A program made the translations under genes and the position numbers. This document shows positions 17,745 through 26,959 of a DNA stretch of 64,000 nucleotides, in pieces; the stretch's first letter is position 1, and the number at the start of each line of letters is the position of its first letter. Source of the stretch: Pseudomonadota bacterium (GTDB taxonomy: Bacteria; Pseudomonadota; Gammaproteobacteria; Halothiobacillales; Halothiobacillaceae); NCBI GenBank assembly GCA_021801265.1, contig JAJYYE010000010.1, positions 248,001 through 312,000 of the forward strand, in the 5' to 3' direction. The notes beneath the pieces are model-generated. The model ran no database searches, had not been told where the DNA came from, and saw only the letters and a program-made list of their open reading frames with translations.

Positions 17745-17996
17745 ATGTCAATCAACGATGAAGATTCACGCCAGCGTCGCCGTGAGCAGGTCCGCCTTGC
17801 CCAGCGTCGTCGTCGCGCACGTCTGGCCGAAGGCGAACGCACTCAGGTCAATATTTTTCTATCGCCCGCTGCCATTGCTCGTCTTGATGCACTCACGCTC
17901 CTATGGGGCATCGAGCGACAGGAAGTCATCGAGCGTCTTCTGAATTCAGTCCGGATCGAGACGGCGATACCTCAGATCGACCCACCCTCCGACTAA
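17745..17996 (+). CDS. Small ribbon-helix-helix-like protein
   Basis: The protein has 83 residues from ATG 17745 (MSINDEDSRQ); an ATG three codons earlier at 17736 is also possible. A very basic N-terminus (RQRRREQVRLAQRRRRARLA) is followed by a strand and two helices (ERTQVNIFLSPAAIARLDAL then ERQEVIERLL), the layout of a MetJ/Arc-type DNA-binding domain. It is probably a regulator or maintenance protein of the island. I do not know a specific family. Confidence 0.65.
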   Translation: MSINDEDSRQRRREQVRLAQRRRRARLAEGERTQVNIFLSPAAIARLDALTLLWGIERQEVIERLLNSVRIETAIPQIDPPSD

Positions 17997-18105
17997 TCCT
18001 CTCAACCCGTAAGGCCTTAACTCCGCTCGAATCAGAGCACTTCCCTTTTGGCCCCTAATTGATTACCATCATCTTGTAATCAATAGTGCTTGGGAGAATG
18101 CTACT

Positions 18106-18642
18106 ATGTGCGACGATTTAATCGATATCTGTCCGACCGCGATCAGTGCTTTGCTTCTGCGGTTATTTCAGCGGGAGACTGGCAGTAAAGGCATATTTGA
18201 AACGCTCGCTCTGCTTCGGTGGTGGACAAAAAAAATTGTGGAACCTGATGATAACGATGCTTGGCTTAGCACCAGCCAATGGCGTCTGTATGCGCGGCAT
18301 ATTCACGCTCTGGTAGCTGTCAACGAACCCTGCATCGCCGATGCAGTGGCTTATGACCTTGGCATAGAAAGTCCCTTGATTCCAAAACCTGAAATCAAGA
18401 CCAATCCGGATGGAAGCGTTTCAGAGCTTTGGACGCTGGAGGCGCATGGGCGATCCATCCCACCTTTTGGGTTCGAGACCTGGCAGAGCCCCCTGAAACT
18501 CACTCGGTTCCACCCGTGCGATATGGATGATTTTGATATCGATCTTGACATGGATGCTTCAGAAGAGGCAGAAATCAAAACCAACAAAAGCATACAACCG
18601 CAGCAAGCTGTTTCGTTTGAAGATCACCACCATTGCTACTAA
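18106..18642 (+). CDS. Hypothetical protein, island left end
   Basis: This 178-residue protein has a helical N-terminal half (residues 1-90) and an acidic tail (DDFDIDLDMDASEEAE at about 141-156) ending in HHHCY. GGAG lies 11 bases before the ATG, which supports translation. I recognise no domain. It stands alone between two other small unknown genes. Confidence 0.6.
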   Translation: MCDDLIDICPTAISALLLRLFQRETGSKGIFETLALLRWWTKKIVEPDDNDAWLSTSQWRLYARHIHALVAVNEPCIADAVAYDLGIESPLIPKPEIKTNPDGSVSELWTLEAHGRSIPPFGFETWQSPLKLTRFHPCDMDDFDIDLDMDASEEAEIKTNKSIQPQQAVSFEDHHHCY

Positions 18643-18697
18643 ACGTGATTGGGTGGCGGGCCGTACTGGGCTTACATGCCTGGGATCAAGGAACCCC

Positions 18698-18775
18698 GGC
18701 GAGCCTTGCGGCGCCCCAACACCGCTCGCCAAGGTATTGGAAGTACCTGGTGGGTTTTTTCCGTGAAAACCTACC
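18698..18775. other. Cluster of three adjacent hairpins in an intergenic stretch
   Basis: Three hairpins follow one another: GGCGAGC/GCTCGCC (18698-18730, 19-base loop), AGGTA/TACCT (18732-18748) and GGTGGGTTTT/AAAACCTACC (18749-18775, ten pairs with one G-U). The third has a U-rich arm but no proper tail. The stretch 18643-18946 otherwise holds no gene. It may be a structured RNA leader or a replication/packaging signal. Confidence 0.4.
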
Positions 18776-18946
18776 CTACGAGATTCATGTTGCTACATGA
18801 TTTTTTACCATTAACCAGTTTGTCGGTTCAAGGTAAGCGTCCGGCCGCTCCACCTGTTCGGACGAGTATTGAGTAGGTTCGGAAAACCCAAATTTAAAGC
18901 CTTTTAATCAAGGCCATCATGAAATTTTCAAGGTCAGGGGGGCAGA

Positions 18947-19327
18947 ATGGAAGATCAAACCATGAAAGGCGCAGAGGGCGTCCCCGCTCTAGCCCCGCTG
19001 GATTACCTTGTTACCCCATCCAGGGAAATTGCCACCCGCCTGCGTCAACCAAGTCCGCAGGAGATTCGGGACACCCGTCTTCGGTTGGGCCTGACACCCG
19101 ATGAAGCCGGGCGACTAATTACGAATCGACCCAAGCCGGGCCAGATATGGCGGCGCTATGAACTGGGGCGCCACTCTAGGGTCATGCCACTGGCCTCGTG
19201 GGAACTGTTCCTGTTGGTCACCGGGCAGCACCCAACTCACCAAATGAGCCTGCGCAGTCGCTTTGAATCGGCTAACGCCTGGGATTTTGTAGATTTGGGA
19301 CTGGATGAGATTCTGGCGGATTTTTGA
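18947..19327 (+). CDS. Hypothetical helix-turn-helix-like protein
   Basis: The 126-residue protein contains a region like an XRE-type helix-turn-helix (SPQEIRDTRLRLGLTPDEAG followed by WRRYELGRHSRVMPLASWEL, about residues 37-86). A purine-rich stretch (AGGGGGGCAGA) precedes the ATG and may serve as Shine-Dalgarno; an in-frame ATG at 18962 is also possible. It may regulate the left-end genes. The family is not recognised with confidence. Confidence 0.6.
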   Translation: MEDQTMKGAEGVPALAPLDYLVTPSREIATRLRQPSPQEIRDTRLRLGLTPDEAGRLITNRPKPGQIWRRYELGRHSRVMPLASWELFLLVTGQHPTHQMSLRSRFESANAWDFVDLGLDEILADF

Positions 19328-19731
19328 AGCGCGATCACCTCTTTATCGATGCACGGAGTCGTGCGCGACACTGGTTGCCGGTCTCGGTGCCGTGCCGTCC
19401 AAACGACCACCTTGAAAGCACAGCCTTTGGCGCAGATTCCGCGCAATACGCAAAATTCATTTGGAAGGGTGATTGTGCGTATTTTGCGTTTGGGTACCCG
19501 GATATTCGATCAGCAACTTCTCGTCATAAGCGACCTGCTTTAGTGGATAGCCCACCGGGTTGGAAACCAGTCGGTAGCCATCCAGCAGGGCGAGAAAACC
19601 GGGGTTCGCTGGGCCGATGCCTTGTCGATCTGCGTGCGCACCGTCATCACCCACTGGTTCGCTCTGTACTGCGCCGCCAAGACGGCTGTGTTTGTGGCAA
19701 CTGTGAATGCTAGCGCTGACTCGGTACGGCC
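19328..19731 (+). other. Degenerate stretch with a probable lysis-gene remnant
   Basis: No intact gene is convincing. From about 19605 a plus-strand frame reads ...RTVITHWFALYCAAKTAVFV..., which resembles a phage membrane or holin-adjacent protein and ends in a stop just before the lysozyme remnant. The stretch before it has overlapping frames on both strands without recognisable homology. Confidence 0.35.
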
Positions 19732-20042
19732 GTGATTAAGGTGCCCAAAGCGGCCATTGATCTGGCCAAGCGCTTCGAAGGGTTCGAGCGCAAGGTGAAG
19801 CGCAGAATCGAGATCACTGCCGTCCCCTACATCTGTCCAGCAGGCTTTTGGACGAATGGGTACGGCCACTTCTGCGCACCAAGCACCCACCGATCATGGA
19901 GTCGGCAGCCGATGTCTATATGGCGCGCGATCTGCAGACCGCTCTGGCGGCGGCGCTGGGTCTATGGCGGCGGAAACGTGTTGCCCGTGCTTGTGGCGCC
20001 GAGAGAAATGGAATTGACCTTGCTGGTGTCCTAAAGACCTAG
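19732..20042 (+). pseudogene. Phage endolysin (GH24 lysozyme) remnant, frameshifted
   Basis: The first frame gives the N-terminal half of a T4-type lysozyme (AAIDLAKRFEGFERK and the block VPYICPAGFWTNGYGHFCAP, about 45 residues in total). After about 19885 the homology moves to another frame (KHPPIMESAADVYMARDLQT then ALAAAL) and is lost by 20000. The catalytic Glu of the family (in RFEGF) and the GYGH motif are present, but the protein cannot be made. It is a leftover of a prophage lysis cassette at the island's left end. Confidence 0.8.
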
Positions 20043-20050
20043 AGTGTCGA

Positions 20051-20800
20051 TCAACCTGGACCGTTCGCCAAGAGAAGCTCAATTAAGCGTAAGCCATTTG
20101 ATTTCAGTGCAATCAATGCATCCTCGTGTGACACGCACCATGCCTCGGCGAGCTTAACTGCCACGGCATTTGCTTCCCACGGCATCACATGTGCACCGCG
20201 CACCCTCGCAAATGGCCCATCGCTCTCTGAGACCACCCGGTCACGCGGCATCAGTGCTGCCAGCTTTCGTCCATTGGCAGACTCCATCATTGCAGGCCCA
20301 ACGCTGAACCAACATCCGGATTCAGCTGCGCGCCGAAGTGACGAAGGCGAGTCAGTAAACCAATGAAGAACAGCTGTGCCGAAGCCAGGGTTCGCATCAA
20401 GAATATCTAGAACCTTTTCAGCAGCCGCCCGAGAATGGATGTTGAGAACTCGCCCTCCCAATCGTGCGCAGTTTTCTACAACGGATTTAAATATGTGCGT
20501 TTGAAGTTCAAAGTGCTGGCTATAATGTGCGGAGCCATCTAGGCCAATTTCACCGACCCCTATGCAAGCCTCCATTTGCAAAAGCAGCATCTTCAATTCG
20601 CCATGCTTTTTATCTGCGACTTCTGGGTGGAGACCAGGGGAAATGAAAACCTTCTGCGTGGCAGCCAGAACTCTTGAAGTTGCTGCGTATGCCCTTGGAC
20701 TCGTCGTCACCAGCCACACAAACTCGGTTCGTTGCAGAGTTTCAATGTAGACTTGCTTCGCGTCTGAATAGAGGTCCAGGTGGCAGTGAAAATCCATCAC
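20051..20800 (-). CDS. qatD: QatD: TatD-like metal-dependent nuclease of the Qat anti-phage system
   Basis: The 249-residue protein has the TatD metallohydrolase ligands: FHCHLD at the N-terminus, a Glu in IGVGEIGLDG (about 91-100), His in NIHSRAA and LHWFTD, and Asp in SESDGPF. TatD enzymes cut DNA from the 3' end. In Qat the four genes qatABCD are jointly needed for phage defence. Here the gene is last in the order A-B-C-D and its start overlaps the qatC stop by 4 bases (ATGA). TatD proteins also occur as housekeeping enzymes, but the neighbours leave little doubt. Confidence 0.93.
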   Translation of the reverse strand: MMDFHCHLDLYSDAKQVYIETLQRTEFVWLVTTSPRAYAATSRVLAATQKVFISPGLHPEVADKKHGELKMLLLQMEACIGVGEIGLDGSAHYSQHFELQTHIFKSVVENCARLGGRVLNIHSRAAAEKVLDILDANPGFGTAVLHWFTDSPSSLRRAAESGCWFSVGPAMMESANGRKLAALMPRDRVVSESDGPFARVRGAHVMPWEANAVAVKLAEAWCVSHEDALIALKSNGLRLIELLLANGPG

Positions 20801-22053
20801 AGCACACCATCTCTTCGAAGCAATACAGCCAGCTCAGCCAAGCCCTGCTCGGCAACGCGGCGGTATTGCGGACGATCAGCATCAGACGCAAAAGTCAGCG
20901 TGGCCCCCAGGAAAGAATCAATTCCTCGCTGCTCAGCAGCAAGTACAGCGCAAGCCACTGCCATCGGGTCGTCCGCACTTGTCTTTCCTGCACCGGACAG
21001 TGCTGAGAATTTATACCTCGTCGTATCAGAAAAGCCCCACCGATGGATAGCTGCCTTACGCACCATACACGGCACGCATCGACCGCAGTGGGTTCGGTTG
21101 TAGGTGCGAAATCGGCCACAGCTCGTTGTATCGCAAGCATAAGTCATTAGCAGAGCTTGATCTGCACATTGCGCCAACATCTCTCCCTTCGTCTTGAACC
21201 GATAAGGCATAGACAATTGGGTATCAACGCCAATGGCATCAAGCAGTTGCTGAAGAAGCGCCATGAACTGCGGATGTGTTGTTCTTGTGCTGAGGCTTGC
21301 CATCCGCCCCGGAAGCAACGGAGGATTAATACTAATAAATCCGTTTTCTGGCACCAAAATATCGGGGCGGTTGACCGTCAGCAGCGAAGTAGCCAGCACG
21401 GCCAGGCCATAGAATGCCATGGAGCGTACTCTGGTCGACGTTTCCTTTTTACCGCTGAAAACGACTTTGTGACTCCACTGCTGGTGCCAATCGCCCCCAC
21501 CCAATGCATTGGCATAGGCAATCTGTCTAGCGGAATCCTCAAAAGCAAGCTGCGACACAAAAATTGGTCTGCGGCCCTGCGCTGTTGCATCTATTCCGCC
21601 TATCAGGCTATCGAGCCCTCCTGAAAGCAAAGAAACGCAGTCTCGATCGCAAAGCCGCCGATTGCCTCTTGGTGGTGTAGGTCCGCCCGGCAGGAAGCGA
21701 ATCGTCCAGAAGTCACCTGAGAGAACCCGAAGCATCCCCTCGACAGTGGCTCTGCTTGCCTCCCATCTGCTAGGGTCATTTAGCGTGATATCGAGCTCAA
21801 TCTGGCGCGTCCAGCCATCGGCAGTGCCTTTGCGAAGAACTGCCACATCGGCCGCATAAACAGCAAAACAGAAGAGCATGAAATCCCACACCGGGATCGA
21901 TGGAGCATAACCAGCATTTTCCAGCTCACGTTGCCAACCACAGGCGATGCGCCCGATATCAGCTCGGGTTGACGCTTCCAAGAAGGTGAATGCCCGAGTA
22001 CCAGAAGGCAATCTATCGGGCAGCGCATTAATACTTGAGCAAAGGATCTTCAT
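20797..22053 (-). CDS. qatC: QatC: QueC-like PP-loop protein of the Qat system
   Basis: The 418-residue protein is related to QueC, which makes preQ0 from carboxydeazaguanine. It has a PP-loop SLLSGGLDSL (141-150) for ATP and a zinc site formed by cysteines in TTSCGR, THCGRCVPC. An N-terminal extension of about 135 residues is not found in QueC proper. In Qat this protein may modify a protein N-terminus or a nucleotide with a deazapurine-type reaction; that is inference from family chemistry. The gene overlaps both qatB and qatD by 4 bases. Confidence 0.93.
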   Translation of the reverse strand: MKILCSSINALPDRLPSGTRAFTFLEASTRADIGRIACGWQRELENAGYAPSIPVWDFMLFCFAVYAADVAVLRKGTADGWTRQIELDITLNDPSRWEASRATVEGMLRVLSGDFWTIRFLPGGPTPPRGNRRLCDRDCVSLLSGGLDSLIGGIDATAQGRRPIFVSQLAFEDSARQIAYANALGGGDWHQQWSHKVVFSGKKETSTRVRSMAFYGLAVLATSLLTVNRPDILVPENGFISINPPLLPGRMASLSTRTTHPQFMALLQQLLDAIGVDTQLSMPYRFKTKGEMLAQCADQALLMTYACDTTSCGRFRTYNRTHCGRCVPCMVRKAAIHRWGFSDTTRYKFSALSGAGKTSADDPMAVACAVLAAEQRGIDSFLGATLTFASDADRPQYRRVAEQGLAELAVLLRRDGVL

Positions 22054-22922
22054 GATTCTGCAAACACCGTAAGCGCGTCTTGTAACGCCGAGGCCGCAAT
22101 CTCTCGCATCGAGCGCTGGACACCGCCAGAGCGAACCTTTTCCATCGATCGATTAACAACAACCATGATGTAATCAAACGCTTGCGCCAGACGCTCTTGG
22201 ATAACTCTGGGTGCGTATTTCAGTTTTTCAAAGACTCTGCCAAGTTCAAGCTGAACACGGTTGTAAACATCGAATGCCACCGTGTACGCCATTACATTGG
22301 CAATTTGGTCGTCTGCAAGATTAAAGATGTCTGCATTGGGGTCCACCTCGTAGAGATGAGCAATAGCCTGGCTCATCGCGTGCTTGGCTGATTCCTCGTC
22401 AATGCTTCCCCCTGTTGGCACCAGCTTCTGCACAACCTCAAGTGCTGCATCCCGAGCTGAGAGGCCGCGTTGTTTTACCGAAGCAACCCACGCATTGATA
22501 CCTGGGTCTGTCCCATCACGGGCTGTCGCCAGAAAGCCCCCCAATGAGGAGGCTGCTACAGCACTCGTGCGCATGCGGTTCGCTGCTTTTGCTGAGCCAC
22601 CCATGCCCTTTTTAACGAAACTCGAAATACCTCGCCGCAGATCCGAATCACTGCCTGAGCGCACGAACCCCGTCAGAGCTCTACGCGCTTCCTGATAACG
22701 ACCCGGCGGCGCAACAGTCGAGCCAGTTTCAGGCGGTGGTGTGGTTGGGTTTCCCTCTGACCCATTTGTATCTGCTTCGCCAGGTGCATCAGCTGGTGCA
22801 GCGCCGGGCGATATGGGCTTGTCGGCCTGGCTAGAATCAATGCCGCCTTCAGCACCATCTAGCCATGGCGGATCAAAAGAAACGCCCGAGCCAGCTCCCG
22901 CACTTGAGGTCGACGTACCCAT
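22050..22922 (-). CDS. qatB: QatB: small Qat component
   Basis: The 290-residue protein has a disordered Ser/Gly/Pro-rich N-terminus (about 1-85) and a helical C-terminal domain (about 120-290) typical of QatB. Gly-Ser-rich segments in the N-terminus would suit modification by QatC, but this is speculative. The start codon directly follows the qatA stop (TAAATG), so the gene cannot be separated from the operon. Confidence 0.88.
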   Translation of the reverse strand: MGTSTSSAGAGSGVSFDPPWLDGAEGGIDSSQADKPISPGAAPADAPGEADTNGSEGNPTTPPPETGSTVAPPGRYQEARRALTGFVRSGSDSDLRRGISSFVKKGMGGSAKAANRMRTSAVAASSLGGFLATARDGTDPGINAWVASVKQRGLSARDAALEVVQKLVPTGGSIDEESAKHAMSQAIAHLYEVDPNADIFNLADDQIANVMAYTVAFDVYNRVQLELGRVFEKLKYAPRVIQERLAQAFDYIMVVVNRSMEKVRSGGVQRSMREIAASALQDALTVFAES

Positions 22923-24782
22923 TTATTTCTTCCTCGCGTTTTCAATTGCACGCTTGACCGGCTGCGGCATCTGATCATCCCGCTCCCACTTCGACAGAAC
23001 GTCTTGCATCCAATCGCAATCTATCAGTGCCGATACCAATCCTGGTGCGAGCTGACTGATAGGCGCCTGGCTCACAAGCGCTGCCGCACGAGCCCCAGCA
23101 CTTGGATGAACGCGAGAGACCTCTACCAGCATCAATACTTCTTCAGCCTTTTGCCAAGTGCGGCTAGACCGCCGGAGTTCCCATGCACGAGCCATGGCAA
23201 GACCAGACTGGAAGTCACCAGCATCTCGAATCTGCTGTTTTAATGCTTCATTCGAATTCCGAGCCGCCACCAGCGCATCACGCAATGCCTTTCCTGTTAC
23301 GTTCAGATCATCTGCACCAAAATCCCTTACGGTACTATCGCGACTGAGATGCAAAATGGGCCGCATATCCATGTCCCCAAGCAGAGGCTCAAGCTGCAGC
23401 CACTCACGCGCAAACGATTTGTCGCCAAAAGGTGATGAAAGCGTGCTTTCCGGATCTTTCGATGCAACTTCCGCGTCATGAAGAATGCTGACTCTTCCTT
23501 CGCTTTCGGCCGAGACTTTTTCTGCCAATGCATTTGCTGTGGTTTCGTCACACCGCTCGAGCAAATGCCACTTGGCCAGCACTTGAACGTCCACATCAAT
23601 GTTTTGCGGCTTAGCCAAGGCCTTGCGCAGAAACACTGTATTGAGAAATCGCTTGATCAACCGTGGGTTGGCTTGAACGGTGCTCGCACTAAAAAGCAAT
23701 GGTGCAAGCCTCTCGGCCAAACCCATCAGACCGAGCAATTCGGTAGAACCCTTCGGTACCAAGGTTTCAAGAAATGCGAGATCGACTGCTTTACCGGTCC
23801 ATGTTTCCCGCAGCCGAGCCTCCACATTGACTTTAGCCTTCTCAAAATTCTCGGCATCCAGCTGGCCGCTGCGGTGCGCACGTTCTAAAAACAACAGTGC
23901 CGTGTATGCTTTCGTCTCGTTGGAGCCAAGCCTAGGTACGCGCAGCGGGACTTGAATCAACTTGTCGAAGTAGTTGGTTGCAACATCATCGTCCAAGCCT
24001 GTTCCCGCAAAATGCACTCGGACCGCACCACGGATGAACACATCATCCGCTGCAATGACGAATGCGCTTCGACGCAGAAACAGCAATAGCCTGATGGCCT
24101 CTAGCGTTGAAATAGCGGTTTTGGGGAGACACCTGTCAAGATCATCGACAAAAACCACCAGCGTGATTCCCATTTCTTCGAGCAGTTCTTCTAATGCCTC
24201 GCGGAAGGATTGGATCTCTTTAGGTAGCGAAACGGGTTTGGCTTCGTTCAAGAGGCCTTTGGTGGCTTCCGATGCATCTTTTGCGACCGCAAAACCGTCT
24301 TTAACCGATTCGTTCTTCAATGCATCGGCTCCGGCCTCTACCACTTTTCCAATCAGACCGACCGGAACTCCCGTGATCAGAGTCGCTGCAACCTCGCCGC
24401 CAAGTTGAGCCAGGCGCAGGAAATTTATCCGTTTGACAAGTGCTTTGGCCTTATCGACAAGCCCGGCGTTCTGAGCCGCGGCCTCGAGTACCGCATCTCC
24501 AACTGTCTGTAGCAGTGCCGTCCGAGCATCCTCAAATCCCTGGTAGAGCCACGGATTGAAAGTAACCACCACATATTTTGATTTCTCCGCCGCTGCTGTT
24601 TTCTCACCAACCTCCAGTTCTGACGCAACCATTCGAACAAGAGACGATTTGCCTACTCCCCAACCGCCGGAGATGCCAATCGAGATCGGCTCGCCTCCAG
24701 TATCGCGAATGAGTTCTGCACAGGCCTTTGCTACTAGGCGAAAGTTGACGTAGTCAACGGTTGTCTCATTGTCATGCCACAT
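22923..24782 (-). CDS. qatA: QatA: KAP-family P-loop ATPase of the Qat system
   Basis: The 619-residue protein has Walker A GGWGVGKS (39-46) and a Walker B in LVVFVDDLDRCLP (about 208-220), the KAP NTPase signature. KAP proteins often act at membranes, but no clear transmembrane segments stand out here apart from a hydrophobic patch at about 131-146 (VAATLITGVPVGLIGKV). ATG 24782 is chosen because AAAGGAG lies 5 bases before it; the frame is open to 24833. It is the first gene of qatABCD and begins only 93 bases after brxL on the same strand, with no terminator between. Confidence 0.92.
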   Translation of the reverse strand: MWHDNETTVDYVNFRLVAKACAELIRDTGGEPISIGISGGWGVGKSSLVRMVASELEVGEKTAAAEKSKYVVVTFNPWLYQGFEDARTALLQTVGDAVLEAAAQNAGLVDKAKALVKRINFLRLAQLGGEVAATLITGVPVGLIGKVVEAGADALKNESVKDGFAVAKDASEATKGLLNEAKPVSLPKEIQSFREALEELLEEMGITLVVFVDDLDRCLPKTAISTLEAIRLLLFLRRSAFVIAADDVFIRGAVRVHFAGTGLDDDVATNYFDKLIQVPLRVPRLGSNETKAYTALLFLERAHRSGQLDAENFEKAKVNVEARLRETWTGKAVDLAFLETLVPKGSTELLGLMGLAERLAPLLFSASTVQANPRLIKRFLNTVFLRKALAKPQNIDVDVQVLAKWHLLERCDETTANALAEKVSAESEGRVSILHDAEVASKDPESTLSSPFGDKSFAREWLQLEPLLGDMDMRPILHLSRDSTVRDFGADDLNVTGKALRDALVAARNSNEALKQQIRDAGDFQSGLAMARAWELRRSSRTWQKAEEVLMLVEVSRVHPSAGARAAALVSQAPISQLAPGLVSALIDCDWMQDVLSKWERDDQMPQPVKRAIENARKK

Positions 24783-24875
24783 AGCGGCTCCTTTGGTTTT
24801 GTGACCGACACATTGAGGGCGAAGGGCTCGCAATCATCCTGGTAAGCGAATGGTTGGCGTCTGTAGGCTGCAATC

Positions 24876-26954
24876 TCAGGCCCTGAAAATATCGACTTTA
24901 GTTTCAAGACACTTGCGCAGGCTCAAGTCGTTGGCTCCCACCTCAAACCAGCCCCCCGGCTTTTGGTAAAAATCCAGGCCTCGCCCGATTTTGATGACCC
25001 AACCGTTGTCCAGGCGGATCTCCCGATCGTGCATGTTCGGGTTGAGCTTGACCTCAAGCTCCATATCCATCTCGAGCAGGCTCTGCTTCAACTCATCCAG
25101 CTTCTCCGCAATATCTGCAAACTGCGTGTTGTCGTCGTATCCAGTGATGAGATTGATTTTCTTCACTGTACCGGCCTTCAAAACGCACTCACAAAAGCGG
25201 ACGAAATTCTGGATCTGGTGCTGGAGTCGAATGTACGGGTCTTCAATGACGACCGTCTTTGCTCCTCGCAGGTAGGGACCAATGATCGACTCATAGCTGT
25301 GGCCGATGTCACCGTACATGATCGTATAGTGCCGCTCCACCAACTCATCTGGCACAACCACGGGGGAGACGATAGGGGCCGTTGATTCGACCCTGATAGC
25401 AACCTCGGGCACTCGCGGCTCTTGAATGGCCTCTGCCGCAACGTCACGCTCAGGCGCAAGCTTTTCGTTGAGCTGTCGCCTCAACGGTTGCTGTGTGGCT
25501 GGAGCAGCCTTGGACTCAGGGCAATAGACAACAACCTCTTGTCCTTGTGTATTCAGGAATGAAAGATCGATACGCGCAAACTCATCATCGGGTTTGCGTT
25601 TATTCATCTGCTCCTTCACACGCCGACGGCACTCGACTGCGTAGGCAACATATTCTTCGAACTCTTCATCGGTTGGAGAACCTGTAGGGTGAAGAATCTT
25701 CAGGAAGGCACAGACGGTCTTCTTGATGCCTTTTTCATCACGGCCCTCAACGCTCTTTCCAAGTCGGATGCGTTTGCTGACTTCTTCGTACCGATTGGTG
25801 TGCTTGAACTGGTAGTGGAATGCTTCTGCCAAATAGTCGGTGATGAACCCGTAGCTACTGGTTAGAAATTCACTGCTGTTTTTTGGCATTTCCCAGCCAG
25901 GTATGTAGGCTGCGAATCGATCCATGATCGCCAGATCAAACTCAGCGGGCAATGGCTGGAAAAGATCATGCTCAACCGAGTTGACCACTTGACTGATGGA
26001 TAGATCGAAGTTGCCAACAAAGCTCAGGCTGGCATCAGCGATAACCTCTGCGCCACGCGAGAAGCGGCCATTCGCCATGAAATCTTTCATGATTTGAATG
26101 GTGTCTGGATCTTTGACTTTGATGCCGCCCACCTCGTCGAAAGCCACGGTATCCCAAAATCCAACCAGTCCAACCTTACGGCGTGCGTTGTTGTAGAACA
26201 GCGCCGACTTGGTCGCCTGACCACCTGAAATCAATGTGGCGTAGGGCGAAAATTCACTAAAGAAATACGACTTCCCAGTGCCGCGTGGCCCAAGCTCAAT
26301 ATAGTTGTAATTGGGTTCGACGAGGGCTGCCAAGCGCGCAATAAAGTGCATCTGCACGCGCTTCGACAACTTTGTCGGTTCCAGACCAACAGTGCGCAGA
26401 ATCGCCGCAATCCACTCGTCACGGGTGAATTGAGTACGGCCTTCACAGTAGCGGTCAAAATCAAAGCGGCTGATCTGGATAGGGCGCAGGTCTTCAATGT
26501 AAAACGCGTAGTCGTCTTCTTCGATCGCGTTATGTGCCAGCGTCACCTCAGCCCAAATGCCGCCCTCCAATAGGCGGTCGTTGTCTCGGTAGAACTTCTC
26601 GCCAATAGCGATGCGCTGTGAATTAAAGTTCTCCAGCGATGCCCAGTGACATTTTTCCTTCTCGACATACCGAACATGGACCTTGTCGATAAAGCGGTGC
26701 TTGCCTTTGGTTGCCACCTTTGACTGCGCGGCATTGGCCTCGTCAGGCTTAACATAGTTGTCTTGCAGGCTGGCGAGCACCGCCTCCATACCTGAATTCA
26801 TTTCGGCTTGATCATCACTCGCACAAAAGCGCGCAAGCAAAAACTCCAGGACGAAAGTCGGGACGTTAGTTCCCTTCTTAATTCGATGGAGTAAATCCTT
26901 GCGCAGCACCTTGCCATCAAAGGTGGCTGTCAGCTTTTGGTCGAGTTCATTCAT
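24876..26954 (-). CDS. brxL: BrxL-type AAA+ protein with C-terminal MIT_C domain
   Basis: BrxL is a BREX effector that forms MCM-like AAA+ rings on DNA. The 692 residues have the BrxL N-terminal region, Walker A GPRGTGKS (222-229), Walker B FWDTVAFDEVGG (266-277) and an arginine-finger region AIMDRFAAYIPGWEMPK (342-358). After a disordered linker (about 480-540) the C-terminus (543-692) is not the Lon-like domain of characterised BrxL proteins. It matches the MIT_C (phospholipase D-like) domain of MITD1-type proteins, with IEDPYIR (570-576) and HDREIRLDNGWVIKIGRGLD (642-661). The start lies 5 bases after pglZ. Function of the swapped domain is unknown; membrane or nucleic-acid binding is possible. 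Confidence 0.9.
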   Translation of the reverse strand: MNELDQKLTATFDGKVLRKDLLHRIKKGTNVPTFVLEFLLARFCASDDQAEMNSGMEAVLASLQDNYVKPDEANAAQSKVATKGKHRFIDKVHVRYVEKEKCHWASLENFNSQRIAIGEKFYRDNDRLLEGGIWAEVTLAHNAIEEDDYAFYIEDLRPIQISRFDFDRYCEGRTQFTRDEWIAAILRTVGLEPTKLSKRVQMHFIARLAALVEPNYNYIELGPRGTGKSYFFSEFSPYATLISGGQATKSALFYNNARRKVGLVGFWDTVAFDEVGGIKVKDPDTIQIMKDFMANGRFSRGAEVIADASLSFVGNFDLSISQVVNSVEHDLFQPLPAEFDLAIMDRFAAYIPGWEMPKNSSEFLTSSYGFITDYLAEAFHYQFKHTNRYEEVSKRIRLGKSVEGRDEKGIKKTVCAFLKILHPTGSPTDEEFEEYVAYAVECRRRVKEQMNKRKPDDEFARIDLSFLNTQGQEVVVYCPESKAAPATQQPLRRQLNEKLAPERDVAAEAIQEPRVPEVAIRVESTAPIVSPVVVPDELVERHYTIMYGDIGHSYESIIGPYLRGAKTVVIEDPYIRLQHQIQNFVRFCECVLKAGTVKKINLITGYDDNTQFADIAEKLDELKQSLLEMDMELEVKLNPNMHDREIRLDNGWVIKIGRGLDFYQKPGGWFEVGANDLSLRKCLETKVDIFRA

Positions 26955-26959
26955 AGTTT

